DNA of 64,000 nucleotides from Myxococcus stipitatus (GTDB taxonomy: Bacteria; Myxococcota; Myxococcia; Myxococcales; Myxococcaceae): assembly GCF_038561935.1 (NCBI RefSeq), contig NZ_CP102770.1:1116001-1180000 (forward strand), given 5' to 3'. A program made the position numbers and the translations under genes. Every line of letters starts with the position of its first letter. Position 1 is the first letter of the stretch. Shown here piece by piece: positions 35,480 through 44,627 of this stretch. The notes under the pieces are model-generated. The model was given only the letters and a program-made list of their open reading frames with translations. It had not been told where the DNA came from and ran no database searches.

Positions 35480-38400
35480 TCAGGAGCGGGGCGTGGCGCA
35501 GACGCGCAGGCCGATGAGGGCCTCGCGCTGGGTGGGCTCCACGCGGTCCCGGTTGGCGCTGTGCGCGGTGAGGTCGCTCTGGTACCAGCTCCCGCCCTGC
35601 GCGGAGGGCTTGGCCGGGTCGACGCTGGAGCGGGTCCATTCCCAGACATTGCCCGCCAGGTCATCCACGCCGAAGGGGCTGCGCGAGCGCGGGTGGCTGC
35701 CCACTTCGTCGGGACCGAAGCCTCCGGGCTCGCGGCCGTACGTCACGTCGTGGTTGGCGTCGTCCGGGCCCAGCCAGTCTCCCGACGGGTAGCGCCGGCC
35801 ATCCGCGCCCCGCGCGGCCCGCTCCCACTCATGCTCCGTGCAGATGCGCGCGCCGGGGACGCGGCCCGTCTGGTCCAGCCAGGCGACGTAGGCGAGGGCA
35901 TCATCGAAGGAGATGGCGGACACGGGGAAGCGCAGCCAGTCCTGCTCGGCGCGGCGCGTGCGCTTGTCATAGCGCAGGCGCTCTCCGTCGCGGACGCTGT
36001 AGCTGGCGGAGGCGGGCCGCAGGTTGAGGCGCCAGCGGCCGTCCTGCTCCTGGGCCAGGTCCACCACGGTGAGCCTGCGGCGCGAGCCCGGCATGCGCGC
36101 GGTGCGCTCGTCGGGCGTCAGCGTCTCGAGGAAGGCGATGTACTCGCCGAAGGTGACCTCGTGCCGCGCGATGAGGTACGCGCCGGTCTCCACCTCGTGG
36201 AGCGGGGGCGCGAAGAAGAAGGCGCGCCGCAGGTACTCGCTCTCGGAGGCGCCCTGGAGGAAGCGGCCGGAGGGGATGTACACGAAGCCCTGGGGCACGG
36301 AGGCCGGCGTGGGCAGCGCGAGGTCCAGCGCGAGCGCCTCTCCGGGGCCGAGCAGCACGGGGACTCGCACGGGCGTCCGGCCCGGGGCTTCCACGAGCAG
36401 GAGATGGGAGCCGGTGGGCAGCTCCACGTCACGCAGCGGCGTCTGGCCCAGGTCGCGTGTCTTCTCCTCCGGGAGGCCGGGCAGGGTGTTGAGCAGGCTC
36501 ACGCGTGCGCCCGCGGGAATCGTGGTGAGCGAGACGCGCGCGGGAGATTGGAGCTTCTGGCGCCGGGCGCCGGAGGTGTCGTAGGTCGCCAGCCGCGCGA
36601 GGAGCTGGGTGCGCAGCTCGGTGTTTCGTTGGCGGTCGGCTCTCGTGACGCGCTCCACGAGGAGGTCGGCGAGGGGGCCGTTCACGCGGGAGCTTCCCGG
36701 GTCCAGGCCCCACGCGGTCTCCAGCGCGGCCTGGGCCTTCAGGGAGAGCGTCTCGATGGCTTGCTCTTCGGCGAGGACCTGGGACCAGAGGGCCTCGGCG
36801 GCCTCGCGGCGCTCGGGACCCGGGGTGTCGAAGAGGGTGAAGGCTTGCTCGCGGAGCTGGTGGGCGCGGGTGTCCTTCAGGTGGGCTTCCTCGCGGAAGC
36901 GCCGCGCTTCGTCCAGGTGGTGGGTGATGCGTGCTTCCAGCTGCGCGCGCGACTGGATGCGGGTGACGGCGACCACGGCGAGCAGTGCGAGGGGCGCGGC
37001 GATGGCGACGGTCCAACGGGCGAGCCTGCGGCGGCGGGCCTTCTGCTGGGAGCGGGCGAGGAAGGTTTGTTGGGCGGGGGCCTCGGGGAAGACGTTCGCG
37101 GCGCGGGCTTCGGTGAGCTGGCGCTCGGCGTAGAGCAGCTCGGCGGGGCGGCCCAGGCGTTCCCACTCGGCGGTGGCGCGTGCGAGGCGGTGGCGGATGG
37201 CGCGGCGCTGCTCGTCCTGGCCGAGCCAGCCGCGCAGCGTGTCCCAGCCCGTGAGCAGGCTCTCGTGGGCGAGGGTGTAGACGCCTTCGCCGCTCTCGGC
37301 CTCGCCCGCGGTGAGGAGGCGGCCGCGCACGAGTCCGTCGAGGACGGCGCGCCCGTTGTCATCGTCGGGGCCGCGCAGCAGCTCGTCGCGGGTGCGGCGC
37401 AGGCGGGTGCCCTCGGGGGTGACGAGCTCGAGGAGCAGCTCGCGGGCGCGGGGGCGCTGCTCGGGGCGGAGGCGGTCCACCACGGCGTCCGCGTGGCGGG
37501 CCAGGGCGCCCTCGACGCCGCCGAGCGAGGTGAGGGCCTCGGAGGGGATGACTCCGCGCGGGACGTCTCGTGCTTCCCACAGGGCTTCGAGGGCGAACTG
37601 GAGCAGGGGCAGGCCGCCGTCTGCGCGGGCGGCGGAGGTGACGAGCGCGTCGACGAGGGCGGGGGACTCGAAGCGCACGCCGAGGGCGCGGGCGGGGCCT
37701 TCCACGGCTTCGCGCAGGCCGCGCTCGGACATGGCGCGGACGAGGTACAGGGCGCGAGGGAGCTCATCGCCCAGGCCGGGCAGCGCGGCGAGACGGGTGA
37801 GGCAGTCGCTGCGGGCGGTGGCGAGGATGCGGACGCGGGGGGCGCGGTGCAGGAGGAGCGCGAGCTCGTCGGCGAACTTCGCGGCCTGGGTGGGGTCGGA
37901 GAAGGTGACGAGCTCTTCGAGCTGGTCGATGAAGAGGAGGACGGGGGCCGCGCGGGTGGGGCGGCGGCGGAGGGCTCGGGCGAGGGCGCCGGGCTCCTCG
38001 GTGTTCACCAGGGCGAGGAGGGACTCCGCGCTGGTGGCGAGCACGGGGGCCAGGGCATCCGCGAGGGCGTCGAGCGGCTGTCGCCCGGGCGTGCATGCGA
38101 CGAGGGTCCACGCGGGGCCGTCATCGCCGCGAGCGGCACCGGAGACGGCGGGCACGACACCCGCGCGGCAGAGGGAGGACTTGCCGACGCCGGAGTCGCC
38201 GGCGAGGAGGACGAAGCGCTCGCCGCGGAGGCGGTCGATGATTTCGCGCAGCTCGGGTTCGCGGCCGAAGAAGACGCCTCGGTGTTCGGCCTCGAAGGTG
38301 CGCAGGCCCCGGTAGGGATTTCCGGAGGGGAGGGGGCTGGCGTGGGTGGGGAGGGCGAGGGACTCGAGGGCCTCGCGGAGGGCGTCGCCGGACTCGAAGC

Positions 38401-39700
38401 GTTCAGCCGGGTCGGGGGCGAGACAGCGGTCCACGATGGCGGCGAGGCCCGCGGGGAGGTCGAGTTGCTGGCCGGCGAGGGGAGGGGGGCGCTGTTCGAG
38501 CACGGCGCGGCCGAGCGCTTCGATGGGGACGTCTTGATGGGGTGCGGAGCCCGTGCACAGCTCGTGGAGGAGAACGCCGAGGGCGTAGATGTCACTGGCG
38601 CGGGTCGCGGGCTCTCCACGCCAGAGCTCGGGCGAGAGGTAGAGCGGGGTGCCGGGAACATCGAACACGAGCCGAGGCGGGTCACGGAGCTCGAATGGCA
38701 CACCGTCCCAGGGGCCACCGGGAGCGGAGGGAGAGACGGGGCTCGCGATGTCGCGAGGCGCGGTCGCGCGGTGCGGGCCGTCACCCGTCTGATGCGGGCG
38801 GGTGTCGACAGGGGCGGCGGGGGGCGATGACTGAATCAGCGCCTGTCGCGCATCGAGTCCCTCAAGCGCGGAGGCCGCATGTCCTAGAGGACGTGTCTCG
38901 ACCGTTGATGCTGGCGCGGATGATTGAGCCAAGGCGCGCTGCGCATCGCTCGGCGCGGAGGTCTCCCGTCCGAGAGGCCGTGTATCAACCGGTGATGCCG
39001 GCACGGGCGCCCGCGCTGGCGGCCGGGTCTCCACGGGATGAGAGAACCCCGCCACATCCCCGCCCTCCGACGAATCGCTCGCGACCTCATCTCCGCGCCC
39101 GGTATCGAGCAGCGCGAGCGGAGCATCCCGCCCCGTGTCGCGCACCTCCGAGGCCGCGCCGTCGAGCCCCACCCTCCCAGCCCACGTCCGCGGCCCGCCT
39201 TCCCCCGTCAGCGACTCCGCGAGCCCGAAGTCGAGCAGCTTCACCTCTCCGTCCTCGGAGAGAATCGCGTTCGCGGGCTTGATGTCCCGATGCAGCACCC
39301 CGCACCGATGCGCCGCCGCGAGCCCTCGCGAGAGCCCCACCGCCAGCGTCAACACCTGCCGCCCCTCCAGCGGCAAGACCAACCTGTCCAGCGGCTCCCC
39401 ACGCACGAGCTCGGACACCAGATACGGCTGCCCGCGAACCTCACCCACGCGATGGATGGCCACCACGTTGGGATGTTGGAGCCGAGCAATCGCCCGGGCC
39501 TCCTGGAAGAACCGCGCCCGAGCCACCGCGTCCGGCAGTCCTCCCCCCGGCGTCGCGATGAACTTCACCGCCACCAACCGGTCCAGGAGCGTGTCCCGCG
39601 CCAGGAAGACTTGCCCCATGGCGCCGCGCCCCAGCCGCCGCAGGACCTGGTACTCCTCGAACTCGCGCGGTGGCTCCAGCGGCCCGGGCGGCATACTCAT
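35480..39700 (-). CDS. Ser/Thr kinase - P-loop ATPase - PEGA-like - FGE-sulfatase fusion protein
   Basis: A 1406-residue multidomain protein. Kinase: GRGAMGQV, Lys46 of VAVKF, HRDIKPAN (137-144), DFG 157-159, then an atypical insertion to GTPLYLSPE (350-358). The insert holds four (V)[ED]TRP copies at 223, 238, 267 and 298 and a tandem repeat of about 30 residues. Next is a signalling ATPase: FGREPELREII, Walker A GDSGVGKS (500-507), Walker B VLLFIDQLEEL. One membrane helix near 893-913 follows, a PEGA-like segment near 1055, and an FGE-sulfatase domain (about 1137-1400: VYIPSGRFLQG, NVWEWT, GGSWYQSD). FGE-like domains in such bacterial fusions often bind ligands rather than modify sulfatases. 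The start at 39700 overlaps the FHA activator stop (ATGA), so both are one unit. Confidence 0.88.
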   Translation of the reverse strand: MSMPPGPLEPPREFEEYQVLRRLGRGAMGQVFLARDTLLDRLVAVKFIATPGGGLPDAVARARFFQEARAIARLQHPNVVAIHRVGEVRGQPYLVSELVRGEPLDRLVLPLEGRQVLTLAVGLSRGLAAAHRCGVLHRDIKPANAILSEDGEVKLLDFGLAESLTGEGGPRTWAGRVGLDGAASEVRDTGRDAPLALLDTGRGDEVASDSSEGGDVAGFSHPVETRPPARAPVPASPVDTRPLGRETSAPSDAQRALAQSSAPASTVETRPLGHAASALEGLDARQALIQSSPPAAPVDTRPHQTGDGPHRATAPRDIASPVSPSAPGGPWDGVPFELRDPPRLVFDVPGTPLYLSPELWRGEPATRASDIYALGVLLHELCTGSAPHQDVPIEALGRAVLEQRPPPLAGQQLDLPAGLAAIVDRCLAPDPAERFESGDALREALESLALPTHASPLPSGNPYRGLRTFEAEHRGVFFGREPELREIIDRLRGERFVLLAGDSGVGKSSLCRAGVVPAVSGAARGDDGPAWTLVACTPGRQPLDALADALAPVLATSAESLLALVNTEEPGALARALRRRPTRAAPVLLFIDQLEELVTFSDPTQAAKFADELALLLHRAPRVRILATARSDCLTRLAALPGLGDELPRALYLVRAMSERGLREAVEGPARALGVRFESPALVDALVTSAARADGGLPLLQFALEALWEARDVPRGVIPSEALTSLGGVEGALARHADAVVDRLRPEQRPRARELLLELVTPEGTRLRRTRDELLRGPDDDNGRAVLDGLVRGRLLTAGEAESGEGVYTLAHESLLTGWDTLRGWLGQDEQRRAIRHRLARATAEWERLGRPAELLYAERQLTEARAANVFPEAPAQQTFLARSQQKARRRRLARWTVAIAAPLALLAVVAVTRIQSRAQLEARITHHLDEARRFREEAHLKDTRAHQLREQAFTLFDTPGPERREAAEALWSQVLAEEQAIETLSLKAQAALETAWGLDPGSSRVNGPLADLLVERVTRADRQRNTELRTQLLARLATYDTSGARRQKLQSPARVSLTTIPAGARVSLLNTLPGLPEEKTRDLGQTPLRDVELPTGSHLLLVEAPGRTPVRVPVLLGPGEALALDLALPTPASVPQGFVYIPSGRFLQGASESEYLRRAFFFAPPLHEVETGAYLIARHEVTFGEYIAFLETLTPDERTARMPGSRRRLTVVDLAQEQDGRWRLNLRPASASYSVRDGERLRYDKRTRRAEQDWLRFPVSAISFDDALAYVAWLDQTGRVPGARICTEHEWERAARGADGRRYPSGDWLGPDDANHDVTYGREPGGFGPDEVGSHPRSRSPFGVDDLAGNVWEWTRSSVDPAKPSAQGGSWYQSDLTAHSANRDRVEPTQREALIGLRVCATPRS

Positions 39701-41535
39701 TCCGTTGAGGAACCTCTGCGGGTGACTCGTGGATGAAGTCCGAACTGCTTCAGCTTGAACGAGAACGTTCGGATGGGCATTCCAATCATTTCCGCCGCAC
39801 GCGTCTGGACCCCCTCCGACGCCTCCAGCGCTTCAATCATCCGCTTTCGCTCCAGCTCCCGAATCTCCTGAGCCAGCGGAATCCGAGGCCGCGCCGTCTG
39901 CGCCGCGACCGGCTCCTGCGGCTCCACCTCCGCCGCGGGCACCTGCGCCGAGGTCTTCCCTCCCAGCATCCGCGCCGGAAGGTGATGCGGCTCCACCACA
40001 TCCCCCGTCACCGCCGCCGCCGCGTAGTCCATCAGGTTGCGCAGCTCCCGCACATTCCCCGGCCACGAATGCCGGGCCAGCGCATGCAGCGTCCCCGAGG
40101 CCAGCACCAGCTCCCGCCGCCCCAGCGCCGCGCACGCCCGCTCCAGGAAGTCCCGCGCGAGCATCGGCACCTCGCGAGGCCGCTCCCGCAGCGGCGGCAA
40201 CAACACCGTCGCCGCGCCCAACCGGAAGTACAAATCCTGCCGGAAGCGCCCCGCCGCCACCTCCGCCTCCAGGTCGCGATGCGTCGCCGCCACCACCCGG
40301 ATGTCGATGCTCCGCTCCCGCGTATCACCCACCCGCGTGATGCGCCGCGACTCCAGCGCCCGCAGGAGCTTCGCCTGCGCGGACGCGGGCAGCTCGCCCA
40401 CTTCATCCAGGAACACCGTGCCGCCCTGCGCGCTCTCCAGGAAGCCCACCCGCGTCGCCGTGGCCCCCGAGAACGCCCCGCGCTCATGGCCGAACAGCTC
40501 GCTCTCCACCAGCCCCTCGGGGAGCGCCGCGCAGTTGACCGGAACGAACGGCCCCGCCGTCCGCCGGGACCAGTGATGCACCGCGAACGCCGCGTTCTCC
40601 TTGCCCGCCCCCGTCTCGCCACACACCAGCACTGGCAGCTCACTGGCGGCAAGCCGCCGCAGCAGCGCATACAGCTGCGCCATCGCCGGGTCCGCCACCA
40701 GCACCGTGCGCTCCGCCAAGGTCAGCCGGGTGACCCCGTCCACCGCCGACGCGAAGCCCCCCGCCGTCGCCGTCCTCGCCGCCATGCGCGCCGCGGCCAC
40801 CAGCGTCTCCGCGTCACACCCATCCGACGGACACGTCGCCGCGCCCACCCGCGCCCGAGGACTCGCCGCGAGCAGCGCCTCCACCCGCTCCCCCAACCCC
40901 TCCTCACCCGGCTCGCCGGACACCTCCGGCAGGAGCCACAGCAGGTGCTCTCCATCGAGCCACCCCGCCGCCTCCGCGGGCCCCGCATCCGTGCTCAGCA
41001 CCGCCTCCACCGCCTCGCGGCCCGCCGCGCTCGGCGCCTCCAACGCCAACGCGAGCACCGTGAGCGGCCGGCCATACCGAAGCGCGCGCTCCACCTCCTC
41101 GCGCAGCTGCCCCATCCACCGCTCCGCCTCCAACGCCCGCCGCGCCGGCATGGGCCGATGCCGGGCACGCACCACCGCCACCACCGCTCCAAAGGCGACC
41201 ACATCCCCGGACATCAACGGCCGGGCTTCTTCAATGTGCTGCCCGTTCAGCGTCGTCCCGTTCTGGCTCCCCAGGTCCACCACCCGCGCGCCCTCCTCCG
41301 TCACCAGGATGCGCGCGTGTCGCCGCGAGACACTCTCGTCCTTCAGCTTCAGGTCCGCCTTGTCATCGCGACCCACCAGCACGACACCCTCGGCGGGGAG
41401 CGGAAAGCGCCAGGAGGACTCTCCCTCCAGCACCAACAGGTAGGCGGCGCTCGCCCCGGACGACTCGGAGCTGACTCCGATGGGACGCGTATCTCGAACG
41501 TGGGGAGGGGGTGCGGCCATCGGACGGACGTCCAT
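39697..41535 (-). CDS. FHA-domain sigma54-type transcriptional activator
   Basis: A 612-residue regulator. An N-terminal FHA domain (about 30-130) has VLVGRDDKADLKL, SVSRRHARIL and SQNGTTLNG. A linker of about 150 residues follows, then the AAA+ domain (about 285-525): Walker A GETGAGKE, GHERGAFSGATA, Walker B GGTVFLDEVGEL, arginine-finger region and WPGNVREL. A Fis-type HTH (RAAEMIGMPIRTFSFKLKQFG) ends it. The GAFTGA loop that contacts sigma54 reads GAFSGA, a conservative Thr-to-Ser change. The FHA domain suggests control by threonine phosphorylation, plausibly by the kinase translated from the overlapping ATGA immediately downstream. The start at 41535 is the first plausible ATG and lacks a clear SD; ATG 41520 is an alternative. 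Confidence 0.88.
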   Translation of the reverse strand: MDVRPMAAPPPHVRDTRPIGVSSESSGASAAYLLVLEGESSWRFPLPAEGVVLVGRDDKADLKLKDESVSRRHARILVTEEGARVVDLGSQNGTTLNGQHIEEARPLMSGDVVAFGAVVAVVRARHRPMPARRALEAERWMGQLREEVERALRYGRPLTVLALALEAPSAAGREAVEAVLSTDAGPAEAAGWLDGEHLLWLLPEVSGEPGEEGLGERVEALLAASPRARVGAATCPSDGCDAETLVAAARMAARTATAGGFASAVDGVTRLTLAERTVLVADPAMAQLYALLRRLAASELPVLVCGETGAGKENAAFAVHHWSRRTAGPFVPVNCAALPEGLVESELFGHERGAFSGATATRVGFLESAQGGTVFLDEVGELPASAQAKLLRALESRRITRVGDTRERSIDIRVVAATHRDLEAEVAAGRFRQDLYFRLGAATVLLPPLRERPREVPMLARDFLERACAALGRRELVLASGTLHALARHSWPGNVRELRNLMDYAAAAVTGDVVEPHHLPARMLGGKTSAQVPAAEVEPQEPVAAQTARPRIPLAQEIRELERKRMIEALEASEGVQTRAAEMIGMPIRTFSFKLKQFGLHPRVTRRGSSTE

Positions 41536-41621
41536 GCTGGCACGCCCGCGCGGAGTCGGGCAACTCAAGGGAATCGTGAAGACACGAACCCGTGGCCGTT
41601 CAGGAGGGGGAGGAGCCACGC

Positions 41622-42287
41622 TCAGGGGCGCCGGGTGAAGGGCAGGTCTTCACCCGCGCGCGAGAGATAGACGCGAGAGCTCCACCGTCCCCCTTCGTTG
41701 CGGGGGCGCAGGACGGCCTGGCCCTGAATCCCCGGCACCTTCAGCAGCAGCGACAGCAGCTCCGCCCGAGCCTCGTGCCCGTCATGCTCCACCTCCAGCG
41801 TGCACAGGTGCGTGCGGCACTCCACGCGGGTGAGCCGCGAGCCCGTGAAGCTGGGGGCCCGGAAGGACTCCGTCACGAGCGACTCGGTGCGTCCGGCCCA
41901 GTCCGCGTCCCGAGGCTCCGTGTTCGCCGCGGCCTCCAGCTCCGCGTCTATCTCCTTCACCCGCTCCAGCCGCGCCTGCTCCGCCGCCGCGCGCGCCTGC
42001 TCCCCTGACACGGGAGGCTTCTCATCCGAAGCCTCCCGCGCCGGAGCTTCCGCCACGGACGTGGGGGGACGTTGCGCCAGCGCACCCTGCTGCCGGCGCA
42101 GGGCCTCCAGCTCCGCGCGCAGCGCGCGGACCTCCTGCTCCAGGTCCGCTGGAGCACTCCTCGGTGGTGTCGCGAGAGCGGACGGCGCCGCGGGCTCGCG
42201 AGGTGTCTCCCCCCAGATGCTCCACACCCCAGCGGTGGCCACGACAGCTCCAGCCAGCCCCAGGACTCCCCAGCGGACCTTGGACAT
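41622..42287 (-). CDS. Membrane-anchored coiled-coil protein of unknown function
   Basis: A 221-residue protein with an N-terminal membrane anchor (about residues 5-25, GVLGLAGAVVATAGVWSIWG), then Pro/Ala-rich and charged coiled-coil segments (LEQEVRALRAELEALRRQQG and ARAAAEQARLERVKEID), and a small C-terminal domain with a Cys pair in VECRTHLCTLEV that might form a disulfide in the periplasm. No known family recognised. It starts 5 bases after the stop of the secreted protein gene upstream, so they are probably cotranscribed; it ends 86 bases before the activator start, possibly in the same transcript. Confidence 0.72.
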   Translation of the reverse strand: MSKVRWGVLGLAGAVVATAGVWSIWGETPREPAAPSALATPPRSAPADLEQEVRALRAELEALRRQQGALAQRPPTSVAEAPAREASDEKPPVSGEQARAAAEQARLERVKEIDAELEAAANTEPRDADWAGRTESLVTESFRAPSFTGSRLTRVECRTHLCTLEVEHDGHEARAELLSLLLKVPGIQGQAVLRPRNEGGRWSSRVYLSRAGEDLPFTRRP

Positions 42288-42292
42288 GGCGG

Positions 42293-42787
42293 CTACTCCG
42301 AGACGTAGATGCTGGCGAGCACCGAGTTGAAGCCCGCGTAGGTCTTCGGCAGCTCGCAGCGCACGGTGATGTAGCCGAAGAAGGACGCGAGCGCGGGCGC
42401 CAGGTTGATGGAGATGCTCTTGGCGTTGGCGGTGTCCGCGCCGCTCGTCTGGCCGGAGCCGGCGAGGACGGCGGTGCCGTCGGCCTCCGTCACCGTCGCG
42501 GTGCAGCGGACGTCATCGTCCAGGCTCGCGTCGACGACCGTGACGAGCACCGACACGTCCTCGTTGAGGTTGGTGACGGTGACGTTGCGCTGCACCGGGC
42601 AGACGACCTCGAGCGTGGAGCCCGTGGTGTTGACCAGCCGGCCGCTGCGGTAGATGGAGGGCGTGCCGAAGCCCGACACGGAGGTGCAGAGGCCACCGGC
42701 GTAGGTGGCCGGACCGGCCGCCGCGGGCAGGGCTCCGAACAACACGACAGCCGCCGCCGCCTGCTTCAGGAGCGTGTGATTCGACAT
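42293..42787 (-). CDS. Small secreted protein of unknown function
   Basis: A 164-residue protein with a clear signal peptide (LLKQAAAAVVLFGALPAAAG), cleavage probably after ALPAAA. The mature part is rich in Ser, Thr, Val and Gly with predicted beta strands and only a few cysteines (CTSV, VVCP, VRC). It may be a small secreted beta protein. The start has AAGGAAG upstream. In the 280-bp leader upstream are two dyads including the element at 42930-42995. The coiled-coil membrane protein follows after 5 bases. No homolog recognised. Confidence 0.75.
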   Translation of the reverse strand: MSNHTLLKQAAAAVVLFGALPAAAGPATYAGGLCTSVSGFGTPSIYRSGRLVNTTGSTLEVVCPVQRNVTVTNLNEDVSVLVTVVDASLDDDVRCTATVTEADGTAVLAGSGQTSGADTANAKSISINLAPALASFFGYITVRCELPKTYAGFNSVLASIYVSE

Positions 42788-42929
42788 GGATGTCTTCCTT
42801 TTCCAGCGCGTCCCCCCGCGAGCTGTCGCGACATGCGCAAGCCCCGGAGGCGTGCTGGGGTGAAGGAAGAGCAACCGCGATGCCAGCGCTCCGCAGCACC
42901 TGCTCCAGGAGGACGCGGCCCGGCGGCCC

Positions 42930-42995
42930 GCAAGCCTTGCCGGACCGGGCCCGAAGCGGGGCGGCAAGACTTGCCATGTCCGGCGGAAGTTGCCG
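42930..42995. repeat. Palindromic promoter-region element, copy B, with a second dyad
   Basis: GGCAAGACTTGCC (42963-42975), a perfect dyad, and GAAGTTGCCG (42986-42995) reproduce copy A at 35432-35463 with one inserted base. A second, related dyad GCAAGCCTTGC (42930-42940) is centred 34 bp away. It lies about 145-210 bases upstream of the secreted protein start at 42787. Confidence 0.65.
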
Positions 42996-43067
42996 GAGGG
43001 CGGACGCGAAGAAGCCCCGGCCGCGCACGGGCGCCGGGGCTCCTGTCCCAGGCCCGCGCGCGAGCGG

Positions 43068-44528
43068 CTACTTCGTCGCGGGAGTCTCGGGCGTCGCCGG
43101 AGCCGCGGCGGGCCTTGCGGCGACCTGGCGCTGCGGCTGGAGCGCGGGCGGCGAGGCGGAGAGCGCGCCCAGGTACAGCCGTCCCTGGAAGCCGTGGGGC
43201 TGGGGCGTGGTGAAGAGCTGCAGGCCCGCCGCCTGCTTCGAGGACTGCCGCGCCTCGAGCGTGGGGCTGATGCCGAAGACGTTGCACTCCACGTTCTCCC
43301 ACACGTTGTAGCGGCAGGCGAACTGGGAGCCGCGCTGGAAGCCCACGTCCAGGGAGCGCACGGCGGCGGAGGGCAGGGCGCGGGCGACGCGAGCGCCCAT
43401 GGGCTGGAGGTCACCGTCCCAGTTCACCTCCGTGGTGCGTGCGTGGACGCTGCCGGTGAGCGCCAGCGTCCAGGCCTGGGGGCGCGCGGCCTGGGCCTTG
43501 AGCAGGTGCTCGGCCAGCTGCGCCTCGCGCTCGTTGCCCTGGGCCTTGTCCGCGTCGATGGCGGTGAGGGCCACGTCCTTGCCGGAGGCGCGCAGGCGGC
43601 GGGTCTGCTCGACGAGCCAGAGCATGGCGCTGCTGCTCCTGCCGTCCTGGTACGTCCGGCGCCAGAAGGCGCTCCCCGTGAGGAGCTCCTGCACCGCCGT
43701 GGAGTCGCCGTTGCTCTCGAGGTAGCGCTCCAGCAGCGGCTGCTCGGAGAGGGGGATGGACAGGGCCAGCGTCACGGGCAGCCCCTGGGACGAGGCCTCG
43801 CACACCATCCGCATCATCGCGGCCGGCACTTCCTTCGTGCCCAGCGGGTCCGCCACGAGCAGCACGCCGCCCGCGGAGAACAAGGCCGCGGCGCCCTCGA
43901 CGGGCGCTCCACACTCGGGCGGGAGGGCCGCCGGGGTCTCCGCCTGCTCATCCCCCTCCATCACCACCGAGCGGATGAGCACGGGGGGATTGCCGCTGAC
44001 CAGCTCCAGCGCGGGCGCCATCTCCAGGCGCGCCAGCAGCTCCTGCTCGAGGCTCAGGTCGCGGTAGCCCGTCGCCGGCTCGTAGCCCTCCAGCCTGGGG
44101 GCGTTCTTGAGGTCGTCGGCCAGGGGGCGCAGGTCCACCAAGGGCGGCTGCCCGCTGACCCGGTCCGCCGCCTGGGTGCCGACGCCCGACATATGCGTGT
44201 AGCGCAGGCGGAAGATGCGCACGAGCGACTGCCGGGGGCCGAGCCGCTCTCCCTTGATGTAGTAGCGCTCGGGCGGGACGACGTCGGGGATGAAGGAGGA
44301 GAACATCACCGTCCCGTGCTCCCGCTCCAGGACGTCGAGCCGCAGCTTCTCGGTGAGGAGCGTCCGCGCCGTCATCATCGCGTCCTCCACGGGCGCCAGA
44401 TAGATGACCTCGTGCGTGGGCGTCTCGTACTTGCCCGTCTCCGGGTTGTATTGGGTGGAGAGGCCGCGTGAGAAGACCGAACAGCCCATGCAGCCCAAGA
44501 GCCCCAGCACCATTCCAAGCCGTCGCAT
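43068..44528 (-). CDS. Tandem lipoprotein paralog 1
   Basis: A 486-residue protein of a three-member tandem family. Short N-terminal signal with lipobox-like LLGC (Cys13) or CMGC (Cys16). Shared landmarks: STQYNPETGKYETPTHEV, the motif PPERYYIKG, GVLLVADPLGT, GSAFWRRTYQDGRSS, WLVEQTRRLRASGKDV and LALTGSVHARTTEVNWDG. The C-terminal part (SIPLSEQPLLERYLES to GSVHAR) loosely resembles the ChaN/TIKI fold (final G-x-x-H), but the first GExH motif is absent, so this is only a weak suggestion. The tail is Pro/Ala-rich. Function unknown. It is last in the triplet, separated by 99 bases. Confidence 0.8.
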   Translation of the reverse strand: MRRLGMVLGLLGCMGCSVFSRGLSTQYNPETGKYETPTHEVIYLAPVEDAMMTARTLLTEKLRLDVLEREHGTVMFSSFIPDVVPPERYYIKGERLGPRQSLVRIFRLRYTHMSGVGTQAADRVSGQPPLVDLRPLADDLKNAPRLEGYEPATGYRDLSLEQELLARLEMAPALELVSGNPPVLIRSVVMEGDEQAETPAALPPECGAPVEGAAALFSAGGVLLVADPLGTKEVPAAMMRMVCEASSQGLPVTLALSIPLSEQPLLERYLESNGDSTAVQELLTGSAFWRRTYQDGRSSSAMLWLVEQTRRLRASGKDVALTAIDADKAQGNEREAQLAEHLLKAQAARPQAWTLALTGSVHARTTEVNWDGDLQPMGARVARALPSAAVRSLDVGFQRGSQFACRYNVWENVECNVFGISPTLEARQSSKQAAGLQLFTTPQPHGFQGRLYLGALSASPPALQPQRQVAARPAAAPATPETPATK

Positions 44529-44627
44529 GACTTCCTTTCGTGAATCAGGCAGGGCCCGGGAGGTCCGCTCCCGGACAAGGGGGGCGCGAGCCGCCGCCGA
44601 AGTGGCGGGCTCGCGCCTGACATCGCG

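Noticed and set aside
35561-38830. Very long open frame antisense to the kinase fusion gene
   Set aside because: It is a high-G+C shadow with Gly/Ala/Arg-rich composition and no domain; the opposite strand has clear kinase, Walker A and FGE motifs.
42963-42975. GGCAAGACTTGCC read as a sigma54 -24/-12 promoter
   Set aside because: The GG-to-GC distance is 10 bases, not the 12 required by TGGCAC-N5-TTGC.
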